From Pseudomonadota bacterium (GTDB taxonomy: Bacteria > Pseudomonadota > Gammaproteobacteria > Xanthomonadales > Rhodanobacteraceae): a stretch of 9,763 bases of DNA. A program made the translations under genes and the position numbers. Every line of letters starts with the position of its first letter. The stretch's first letter is position 1. Shown piece by piece: positions 1 to 9,763 of the stretch. The notes under the pieces are model-generated. The model searched no databases. It was not told where the DNA came from and saw only the letters and a program-made list of their open reading frames with translations. The stretch lies in the NCBI GenBank assembly GCA_021783385.1, contig JAJXTX010000087.1, positions 1 to 9,763 on the forward strand. The letters run 5' to 3'.

Positions 1-2229
<2,229 letters not shown>

Positions 2230-2250
2230 TCTGGGCTGGCATCTTGCCGA

Positions 2251-2297
2251 GCGGCCGTGCATCCCGGCGGCCGCTGCCACCATGCGCCCACGCATGG
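2251..2297 (+). terminator. Two tandem hairpins after maeB, weak terminator candidate
   Basis: Two short perfect hairpins lie 22 nt past the maeB stop. The first has arms 2251-2257 (gcggccg) and 2268-2274 (cggccgc) with a 10-nt loop. The second has arms 2280-2286 (ccatgcg) and 2291-2297 (cgcatgg) with a 4-nt loop. Neither is followed by a T-run, so they do not make a textbook intrinsic terminator. They could attenuate read-through into aceE or stabilise the maeB 3' end. In GC-rich DNA such short stems also arise by chance. Confidence 0.3.
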
Positions 2298-2305
2298 AGT
2301 TCGAA

Positions 2306-2335
2306 TTGGCAGCCATCCGGGCCAGCGGCTAGACT
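2306..2335 (+). promoter_or_regulatory. Candidate sigma70 promoter of aceE
   Basis: A -35-like TTGGCA (2306-2311, five of six matches to TTGACA) is followed by an 18-nt spacer and a -10-like TAGACT (2330-2335, four of six matches to TATAAT). Transcription would start around 2341-2343, giving an aceE leader of about 75 nt. If so, the in-frame ATG at 2339 lies at or just upstream of the RNA start and cannot be the initiation codon. I see no recognisable PdhR-type operator nearby. This is a consensus match only. Confidence 0.5.
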
Positions 2336-2386
2336 TGCATGCTCATCCCGCCGCGCTTCCGACGGCGAAACATCCCCTCAGGTGAA

Positions 2387-2408
2387 GCGCCGCCACGGCG
2401 CCACGGAG
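2387..2408 (+). promoter_or_regulatory. aceE ribosome binding site with adjacent leader hairpin
   Basis: GGAG at 2405-2408 sits 8 nt before the ATG at 2417, an ideal Shine-Dalgarno spacing that fixes the aceE start. A 6-bp hairpin (gcgccg 2387-2392, loop cca, cggcgc 2396-2401) ends only 3 nt upstream of it. The hairpin could influence ribosome access, but that is inference. Confidence 0.6.
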
Positions 2409-2416
2409 AATCTTTG

Positions 2417-5110
<2,694 letters not shown>

Positions 5111-5137
5111 GCGCAGCCCGCTCAAGCCCGTTCGACG

Positions 5138-5174
5138 CCCAGCAAAAACCCGCCGTCGGCGGGTTTTTGCTGGG
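5138..5174. terminator. Bidirectional intrinsic terminator between aceE and the convergent small gene
   Basis: This is a perfect 17-bp stem: arm 5138-5154, 3-nt loop gtc, arm 5158-5174. The stem core is cccgcc/ggcggg. An A5 tract (5144-5148) flanks it on one side and a T5 tract (5164-5168) on the other, so each strand reads a GC hairpin followed by a U-run. It lies 27 nt after the aceE stop and about 67 nt beyond the stop of the opposing gene, well placed to end both transcripts. Confidence 0.93.
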
Positions 5175-5210
5175 CTGGCAGCGCGACGGATGGCATCGTG
5201 CAGGGTTGAT

Positions 5211-5239
5211 CGAAGCGCGACGCAGCGCGTCGCGCTTCG
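5211..5239. other. 13-bp perfect GC-rich hairpin directly after the small membrane-protein gene
   Basis: Inverted repeat with arms 5211-5223 and 5227-5239 (core cgaagcgcgacgc) and a 3-nt loop agc. On the - strand it begins 2 nt after the TAG stop of the small gene. There is no U-run on either side, so it is not a classical terminator. It may protect the mRNA 3' end, help terminate in combination with the hairpin at 5138-5174, or be a dispersed palindromic repeat. Confidence 0.6.
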
Positions 5240-5241
5240 GC

Positions 5242-5574
5242 CTACTCGTCGTCGCTGCTGCGGAAGGCACGGCGCAGCAGCAGGAACGCGCCGATGGTGC
5301 CGGCCACGATTGCCACGGTGGCCGCCGGATGGCGGTTGACCTGCCGGCGCAGCCGCCGGTAGTGGTAGTTCGCCTCGTCGGCGAAATCCTCGGCCGCGTT
5401 CGACAGCCGCTGGCTGTAATGGTTGCCGCGCTTGCCGAAGCGCTCGCCGAGCTGGCGGCCGCGCTCGTACAGGCTCTGCGCGCTGCTGGCGGCGCCGTCG
5501 GCCACCTGCCGCACGCGCTCGCCGGCCCGCTCACCGGCATCGTGGATCTGGCGTTCGATATCACGGTTACGCAT
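5242..5574 (-). CDS. Small C-terminally membrane-anchored protein, DUF883/YqjD/ElaB-like
   Basis: A 110-residue protein. Residues 1-80 are very hydrophilic, charged and predicted helical (MRNRDIERQIHDAGERAGER and onward, rich in Arg, Glu, Gln and Ala). Residues 82-101 form one hydrophobic segment (HPAATVAIVAGTIGAFLLL), followed by a short charged tail (RRAFRSSDDE). An amphipathic helix plus a C-terminal anchor is the layout of the DUF883 family. E. coli YqjD and ElaB of that family are inner-membrane proteins that bind ribosomes in stationary phase. The similarity is in layout and the HP-hydrophobic-RR tail, so the family call is moderate and the function is not established. The start is supported by AGGAG (5582-5586 on the - strand) 7 nt before the ATG. 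It is separated from the GST gene upstream by 97 nt, enough for its own promoter, though I see no clean one. It converges on aceE across two hairpins. Confidence 0.75.
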   Translation of the reverse strand: MRNRDIERQIHDAGERAGERVRQVADGAASSAQSLYERGRQLGERFGKRGNHYSQRLSNAAEDFADEANYHYRRLRRQVNRHPAATVAIVAGTIGAFLLLRRAFRSSDDE

Positions 5575-5671
5575 GGGATTTCTCCTGGAGTTTCGAAGCG
5601 AAAGATTGCCAGCCGGATCGTGAGTGCCGCGTGGATAACGGTGGCGGCCGCGGGCGCGCGTTCAGGCCGGG

Positions 5672-6343
5672 TCAGCCGCCGAGATGGTAGTCGCCGCCGC
5701 GTTCCAGCGCGCGCTGGTATGCCGGCCGCGCGTGGATGCGCTGCAGCCAGGCCGACAACTTCGGATAGCGCGCATCCAGCCCGCCGCCCGCGGCAAACGC
5801 CTCCAGCGGAAAGCTCAGCTGGATGTCCGCCACGCTCAGCTGCTCGCCGACGAACCAGCCGCTGGCGCCCACTTCGCCTTCCAGATAATCCAGCTGCAGC
5901 TGCAGCTGCGGATCGACGAAGCCGTGCAGCACCTTGTGCGCGATGCCGCGTGCGATCGGCTTGACGAAGAACGGCGCCGGCGCGGCCTCGATCCGGCGGA
6001 AGATCAGCTTCAGCAGCAGCGGCGGCATCGCCGAACCCTCGGCGTAATGCAGCCAGTAGCTGCAGCGCAGCCGCGCCGGCGTGCCCGGGGCGGGCATCAG
6101 CCCGCCGGCGCCGTAGCGGTCGGCCAGGTATTCCACGATTGCGCCGGACTCGGCCAGCGTGAGCCCGTCGTCGGTGATCACCGGCGACTTGCCGAGCGGG
6201 TGGATCGCGCGCAGCTCCGGTGGCGCCAGCATGGTTTTCGCATCGCGCTGGTAGCGCTTCAGCTCATACGGTACGCCGAGCTCCTCCAGCAGCCAGAGGA
6301 TGCGCTGCGAGCGCGAGTTGTTGAGATGGTGGACGACAATCAT
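5672..6343 (-). CDS. Glutathione S-transferase, Gtt1-like
   Basis: A cytosolic glutathione S-transferase of 223 residues, the usual length. The N-terminal thioredoxin-like domain (1 to about 78) has HHLNNSRSQRILWLLEELGV (5-24), with Ser10/Ser12 near the expected glutathione-activating position, the cis-proline loop GKSPV with Pro54, and the glutathione gamma-glutamyl contact AES (64-66). The helical C-terminal domain (about 90-215) carries the N-capping motif LSVADIQLSFP with Asp173. The SRS..RILWLLEEL and PELRAIHPLGKSPV segments resemble the Gtt1-like subgroup. Its substrate cannot be read from sequence. ATG 6343 is preferred over a TTG at 6379 that would add an unconserved MPVCPP-type extension; GGA at 6351-6353 gives a weak Shine-Dalgarno. 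The gene starts 42 nt after the hydrolase stop, so co-transcription with it is likely. Confidence 0.92.
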   Translation of the reverse strand: MIVVHHLNNSRSQRILWLLEELGVPYELKRYQRDAKTMLAPPELRAIHPLGKSPVITDDGLTLAESGAIVEYLADRYGAGGLMPAPGTPARLRCSYWLHYAEGSAMPPLLLKLIFRRIEAAPAPFFVKPIARGIAHKVLHGFVDPQLQLQLDYLEGEVGASGWFVGEQLSVADIQLSFPLEAFAAGGGLDARYPKLSAWLQRIHARPAYQRALERGGDYHLGG

Positions 6344-6385
6344 CGGGTGTTCCGAAGGCTGGGGCGGGCAGACTGGCAACGCACG

Positions 6386-7303
6386 CTAGAAAATCTCGCC
6401 GACGCAGCAGCGCAGGCTGCCGCCGGCCTTCTCGATCTCGCTCAGATCCACCGCGCCGAGCGCAAAACCATACTCGGCCAGCGCGGCGCGCTGCGCGTCT
6501 GTGAGCGCGGCGGCAGCGGCGGCGCTCATCCACACGCGCTGATCGGATAGCGTGATCGCATTGCCGGCGAACGCCTGCTTCTGCGCCGGCGTGAGCCAGA
6601 TCACGCGCTCGTCGCAGGCCCGCGCGATCGCCAGCGGCACCGCCGGATCGGCGAAGCCGTCGGCGGCGATGATCGCGGCGCGCCCGGCCAGCAGCGCCAG
6701 CACCACGTTGGTGTGGTATTCGCCGGCGGCCAGCTCGAAGCACAGCGTCAGCCGCAGCCCGAACGCCTGGTGCATCGCCTGCGCGCCGGGCAGGTCGCAG
6801 CGTTCGCCGAGGCCGCAATAACCGACCCCGCGGCGATGGTCGATGACCAGCGAACCGGTCAGTTCGGCGACCAGATCGCGGCAGCCGGACAGGTCGATCT
6901 CGTCGTAGCCCAGCAGCTCGCCGAAGAAGCCGCGGATGTCGCTACGCTCGGCTTCGCGCTGGCGCACGGCATGGCGCATGCGCCCGACGATCAGCCGCCC
7001 TGCCGCGGTGGCGAACACGTTGTTGGGGAACACCGCGTCGGGCGTCGCCGGGTCGCCGGCAAAGGTGATCACCGGGCAGTCCGCGAGCAGTGCCTGCGCC
7101 AGCGCGGCGTGTTGCGCCAGCGCACGCAGCGGATCGACGGTGCAGCCCAGGTCCATGTAGCGATTGTCCTGCGCCGACTCGGCCGCCAGCGTGAGCCCGG
7201 TGGGCGTCACCAGGAACGCGGCGCGCGCGGTGGCAGCCGCTTCCGGCTGCGGCGCCAGCGCGGCATGCGCCTGCAGGAACTCGGTGACTGAGCGGGTGAT
7301 CAC
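6386..7303 (-). CDS. Arginine-deiminase-superfamily hydrolase (CtlX/amidinotransferase-like)
   Basis: A 305-residue enzyme of the guanidino-modifying (arginine deiminase/DDAH/amidinotransferase) fold, which attacks guanidino or ureido carbons through a catalytic cysteine. Visible family motifs are MDLGCTVDP (50-58), FPNNVF (92-97), ELTGSLVID (147-155), EYHTNVVLALL (195-205) with candidate catalytic His197, and the C-terminal GGSLRCCVGEIF (294-305) with candidate nucleophile Cys299. These fit the CtlX-like (citrulline-utilisation hydrolase) branch better than true arginine deiminases, which are about 400 residues, or glycine amidinotransferases. The substrate (citrulline, arginine, methylarginine or other) is not determined. 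The start is the GTG at 7303, with GGAG 7 nt upstream. The same frame stays open far upstream only because it runs out of frame through the MFS gene. It lies 26 nt after the MFS stop and is almost certainly co-transcribed with it. Confidence 0.85.
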   Translation of the reverse strand: MITRSVTEFLQAHAALAPQPEAAATARAAFLVTPTGLTLAAESAQDNRYMDLGCTVDPLRALAQHAALAQALLADCPVITFAGDPATPDAVFPNNVFATAAGRLIVGRMRHAVRQREAERSDIRGFFGELLGYDEIDLSGCRDLVAELTGSLVIDHRRGVGYCGLGERCDLPGAQAMHQAFGLRLTLCFELAAGEYHTNVVLALLAGRAAIIAADGFADPAVPLAIARACDERVIWLTPAQKQAFAGNAITLSDQRVWMSAAAAAALTDAQRAALAEYGFALGAVDLSEIEKAGGSLRCCVGEIF

Positions 7304-7314
7304 GTGGCGGCTCC
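7301..7314 (-). promoter_or_regulatory. Ribosome binding site fixing the GTG start of the CtlX-like hydrolase
   Basis: On the - strand GGAG (7311-7314) is followed by 7 nt and then GTG (7301-7303). There is no ATG at a sensible position: the next in-frame Met is residue 50. An upstream start would fall inside the MFS gene. Initiation at this GTG is therefore the best reading. Confidence 0.65.
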
Positions 7315-7329
7315 GGGGTCGACGGGCCG

Positions 7330-8595
7330 CTACAGCATAGCCGCCGCCGGCGCGTCCGCCACGGCGGTTTCCAGCTGCAGCCGCTGGCGCCGGCGCAGGC
7401 CCGGGAACATCACCAGCCACAGTCCCACCACCAGCAGCGTGCCGATGCCGCCGAACACGGTCGCGTTCACTGCGCCCAGCCACGCGGCCAGCATGCCCGA
7501 CTCGAATTCGCCAAGCTGGTTGGAGGTGTTGATGAAGATCGCGTTGACGGCACTGACCCGGCCGCGCATGTCGTCCGGTGTGTCCAGCTGCACCAGCGCG
7601 CCGCGAATCACCATGCTCACCATATCGAATGCGCCCAGCGCGAACAGCGCCAGCAGCGACAGCCACAGCGTGGTGGACAGCGCGAACACCAGCGTGGCCG
7701 CGCCGAAACCGGCCACCGCGGCGAACATGATCGGCCCCACGTGGCGCTGCAGGCTGTGCCGCGCCAGCCACAGCGACATCAGCAGCGCGCCTGCCGCCGG
7801 CGCCGCGCGCAGCAGGCCCAGCCCCCACGGTCCGGTGTGCAGGATGTCGCGCGCAAAAATCGGCAGCAGCGCGGTGGCGCCGCCGAGCAGCACGGCGAAC
7901 AGATCCAGCGAGATCACCCCCAGCACGTCCTTGCGCGCACGGATGAAATGCACGCCGGCGAATACGGTTTTCAGCGTGGCCGGTTCGCGCCGCGGCGGCG
8001 GCCGCTCGTAGCGCAGCCGGGTCAGCAGAATCACCGAGGCGAAGTACAGCAGGGCGGCCACCGCGTACACCACGCCTGGGCCGGCCACGTAGAGCAGGCC
8101 GCCCAGCGCAGGGCCCATGATCATCGCCGCCTGCCCGGCCGCAGCGTTTACCGCCATCGCCCGCGGCAGCAGCGCCGCCGGCACCAGCGCCGGCAGCATC
8201 GACTGCAGCGCGGGCGACTCGAACGTCCTGGCCACGCCAAGCACGAACACCAGCAGCAGGATGCCGAGCTCGTGCACGCGATGGCTGAGGCTGAGGCCGG
8301 CCAGCAGCGCGATCGCGGCCCACGCGACGAGCTGGCCCAGCAGCGCGATGCGGCGGCGCTCGAACTGGTCGGCCACATGCCCGGCCGGCAGCGCCAGCAG
8401 CACCGAGGGCACGAACTGCACCAGGCCGATCAGGCCGAGGTCGAATGCGCGGCCGGTGATCGCGTAGATCTGCCAGCCGACTGCCACCGAGAGCATCTGG
8501 AAACCGAAGCCGGAGGCGATCCGCGCAAGCCAGAACGCGGCGAAGGCGCGGTGGCGGAACAGCGCGTCCGCCGGCGGCGTGGAGGGAGTCGGCAT
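7330..8595 (-). CDS. MFS transporter, DHA3/EntS-like (MFS_3) family
   Basis: An inner-membrane proton-coupled major facilitator of 421 residues with about 12 hydrophobic segments in two halves. The loop after the second segment holds the MFS motif A variant GHVADQFERRR (72-82). The second half has the family signature DTPDDMRGRVSAVNAIFINT, followed by a conserved SNQLGEFESG. This pattern is typical of the MFS_3 efflux group that includes the enterobactin exporter EntS, so export is more likely than import, but the substrate is unknown. The start at 8595 is chosen over ATG 8619 and TTG 8646 for two reasons: AAGGA (8601-8605) lies 5 nt upstream, and the candidate -10 box overlaps 8619, which would put that ATG outside the mRNA. 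It is the first gene of a probable unit with the CtlX-like hydrolase (26 nt) and the GST. The short C-terminal tail after the last membrane segment (RRRQRLQLETAVADAPAAAML) is cytoplasmic. Confidence 0.92.
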   Translation of the reverse strand: MPTPSTPPADALFRHRAFAAFWLARIASGFGFQMLSVAVGWQIYAITGRAFDLGLIGLVQFVPSVLLALPAGHVADQFERRRIALLGQLVAWAAIALLAGLSLSHRVHELGILLLVFVLGVARTFESPALQSMLPALVPAALLPRAMAVNAAAGQAAMIMGPALGGLLYVAGPGVVYAVAALLYFASVILLTRLRYERPPPRREPATLKTVFAGVHFIRARKDVLGVISLDLFAVLLGGATALLPIFARDILHTGPWGLGLLRAAPAAGALLMSLWLARHSLQRHVGPIMFAAVAGFGAATLVFALSTTLWLSLLALFALGAFDMVSMVIRGALVQLDTPDDMRGRVSAVNAIFINTSNQLGEFESGMLAAWLGAVNATVFGGIGTLLVVGLWLVMFPGLRRRQRLQLETAVADAPAAAML

Positions 8596-8617
8596 GGGAG
8601 TCCTTGCGGGGGCCCGC

Positions 8618-8646
8618 ATTATCGGTGGCGCTGCCGCCAACGGCAA
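8618..8646 (-). promoter_or_regulatory. Candidate sigma70 promoter of the MFS-hydrolase unit
   Basis: On the - strand TTGCCG (8641-8646, four of six -35 matches) is followed by 17 nt and GATAAT (8618-8623, five of six -10 matches). RNA would begin near 8611, leaving a leader of about 15 nt that contains only the AAGGA ribosome binding site and then the ATG at 8595. The rest of the 146-nt gap to the divergent lipoprotein gene shows no clear promoter for the + strand. A TTGCAT at 8683-8688 has no good -10 partner. Confidence 0.45.
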
Positions 8647-8741
8647 AGTCCCGCGCCGTCACGGGCAGGACGCGCGAGACGGTTGCATGACGACGGCAGC
8701 TCGTTCCAAGCTAGCGGCCTGACCCCGACGGTGTGCCCCTG

Positions 8742-9473
8742 ATGAAGTCCGTTTTGCACCATGTTGCCTTCGTCATGCTGGTCGGCACGCTGCTGCTGAG
8801 CGGCTGCTCGCAGCAGGGCGCTCCGACCCCCAGCGCCGCGCAGCAGCAGGCGCAGGCGCAGGCGGCTGATGCGGCGCGCAACCTGGACACCTACCGCCAG
8901 CTGCTGCGCATCGGCAACGATGCGATGGCGGTGGAGCTGGGCCATGACATCCTCAACCGCTATCCCGGCAGCCCCGCCGCCGAGGAAGTGCAGCAGACGC
9001 TGCCGCCGATCGAGAAGCGCTGGAAAGCGGTCAGCGAGAAGAACCGCCTCGCCGCGCTGTGGCTGTACCAGGTGGCGCCGATGGCCGGTGGCACCCAGTC
9101 CACCGCCAGCATCGAGAGCAGCGGCACCCTCGGCAGCGCGCCGGTGCGGCTGGTGCTGCGCCGGCACACTGCCTGGGGCCAGAGCGTGTTTCTGTATGGC
9201 AGCGGCCACGGTTTCGTCTGCCGTGGCAACTGCACCCTTCCGGCCACGGTCGATGGCAAGCCGATGGGCATCAAGGCCTATGCGCCGAGCACCGGCGAGC
9301 CGGCACTGATGATCCGTGACGACCGCGCCTTCATCGCACTGCTGCGCAAGGCCAGGAAGATCACCCTCACGGTGACGCCGGTGGACGGCGAAAAGCCGCA
9401 GCAGCTGGTGTACGAGGTCGGCGGTTTCGATCCGGCCAAGTGGGCGCCGCTGGGCAAGCACGGCAAGCCGTAG
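8742..9473 (+). CDS. Putative lipoprotein of unknown function
   Basis: A 243-residue precursor. Residues 1-21 are a signal peptide (MKSVLHH, then a hydrophobic core AFVMLVGTLLL) ending in the lipobox LSGC, with lipidated Cys22. The +2 residue is Ser, so outer-membrane sorting is expected. A Gln/Ala-rich linker (23-46) leads to a helical stretch, DTYRQLLRIGNDAMAVELGH (49-68) and DILNRYPGSPAAEEVQQ (69-85), that reads like one TPR-type helical hairpin. The remainder (about 105-236) looks beta-rich, with a CRGNC pair (Cys160, Cys164) that could form a disulfide in the periplasm, and a GFDPAKW motif near the end. I do not recognise the family and assign no function. ATG 8742 is preferred over an in-frame GTG at 8733 because it gives a normal signal peptide. 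No convincing Shine-Dalgarno precedes either. It is divergent from the MFS gene and followed by a second lipoprotein gene 96 nt downstream. Confidence 0.8.
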   Translation: MKSVLHHVAFVMLVGTLLLSGCSQQGAPTPSAAQQQAQAQAADAARNLDTYRQLLRIGNDAMAVELGHDILNRYPGSPAAEEVQQTLPPIEKRWKAVSEKNRLAALWLYQVAPMAGGTQSTASIESSGTLGSAPVRLVLRRHTAWGQSVFLYGSGHGFVCRGNCTLPATVDGKPMGIKAYAPSTGEPALMIRDDRAFIALLRKARKITLTVTPVDGEKPQQLVYEVGGFDPAKWAPLGKHGKP

Positions 9474-9569
9474 GGTGATCTTTCGGGCGGTTTCGTGGTC
9501 ACAGACAGGCAGGGAATGGAGGGCACGGAGCGCGTGGCCAACCGAATCTCATGCAGGCCGGAAACCATG

Positions 9570-9763
9570 ATGAAAACATCCGTGATCCTCGGCACCCTGC
9601 TCGCCGGCAGCGTGCTCCTCGCCGCCTGTTCCAGCGTGCCCTACGCGCAGCGCCTGCGCGAACGCCAGGCCGCCTATGCCGCGGCGGCGGGCGCCCCGGT
9701 GCGGCACTTCGACTTTTTCACGCTGTACTCGTGGGAGTCGCTGGGCGACAGCCAGCTGGCCGT
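9570..9763 (+). CDS. Putative lipoprotein, DUF6491-like (3' end outside window)
   Basis: Only the first 64 codons are visible. The start MKTSVILGTLLAGSVLLAAC is a lipoprotein signal peptide with lipobox LAAC and lipidated Cys20; Ser at +2 suggests outer-membrane sorting. The mature part runs through an Arg/Ala-rich helix (QRLRERQAAYAAAAG) into VRHFDFFTLYSWESLGDSQL, which resembles the start of the DUF6491 domain found in small Xanthomonadales lipoproteins. That assignment rests on memory of the motif and is moderate; the function of the family is unknown. Two ATGs are adjacent (9567 and 9570). The second is preferred because GGA at 9560-9562 is 7 nt away rather than 4. The 96-nt gap before it holds no clear terminator or promoter, so co-transcription with the preceding lipoprotein is possible. 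Confidence 0.72.
   Translation, partial: MKTSVILGTLLAGSVLLAACSSVPYAQRLRERQAAYAAAAGAPVRHFDFFTLYSWESLGDSQLA

Noticed and set aside
2339..2416. Upstream ATG at 2339 as the aceE start
   Set aside because: The extra 26 residues are Arg/Pro-rich and unlike AceE N-termini. The ATG falls at or just upstream of the predicted transcription start, and the ATG at 2417 has a proper Shine-Dalgarno.
6344..6379. TTG start adding 12 residues to the glutathione S-transferase
   Set aside because: The family starts directly at the beta strand beginning MIVVHHLNN, and the extension is unconserved in character.
6386..8662. A continuous 758-codon minus-strand frame suggesting a fusion of the CtlX-like hydrolase with a long N-terminal extension
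   Set aside because: The first 453 codons run out of frame through the MFS gene and encode a low-complexity Arg/Ala/Gly-rich sequence. The hydrolase has its own GTG start with a good ribosome binding site at 7303.

Overview
The window reads as ordinary chromosome from a high-GC gammaproteobacterium, most likely a member of the Xanthomonadales (Rhodanobacter/Dyella-like). This is inferred from strong G/C preference at third codon positions, a homodimeric-type AceE, a MaeB-type hybrid malic enzyme, TAGACT-like -10 elements and a DUF6491-like lipoprotein. No database was consulted. I see no tRNA, rRNA, CRISPR array, insertion sequence, integrase or phage gene. Genes are closely packed, and no gene-free stretch exceeds 190 bases.

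Bases 1-5110 (+ strand) are central carbon metabolism: the 3' part of a hybrid malic enzyme (maeB, cut by the window start) followed by a complete pyruvate dehydrogenase E1 (aceE). Malic enzyme yields pyruvate and NADPH, and PDH turns pyruvate into acetyl-CoA. Acetyl-CoA is a known effector of E. coli MaeB through its phosphotransacetylase-like domain, so the two neighbours form a short malate-to-acetyl-CoA route. aceE has its own candidate sigma70 promoter, a leader of about 75 nt, and a near-perfect bidirectional intrinsic terminator behind it. The E2 and E3 genes are not in the window.

Bases 5242-8595 (- strand, convergent with aceE) carry four genes. In transcription order they are an MFS transporter, an arginine-deiminase-superfamily hydrolase (CtlX-like), a Gtt1-like glutathione S-transferase and a small membrane-anchored DUF883/YqjD-like protein. 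The gaps between them are 26, 41 and 97 nt. The first two or three look like one transcription unit with a candidate promoter before the MFS gene; the last may have its own.

Bases 8742-9763 (+ strand, divergent from the MFS gene) carry two consecutive lipoprotein genes. The first is complete and of unknown function. The second is cut by the window end and resembles the DUF6491 family.

I found no convincing novel system. The points most worth checking are the MFS/hydrolase pair, the uncharacterised lipoprotein pair, and the two strong hairpins between the convergent genes.
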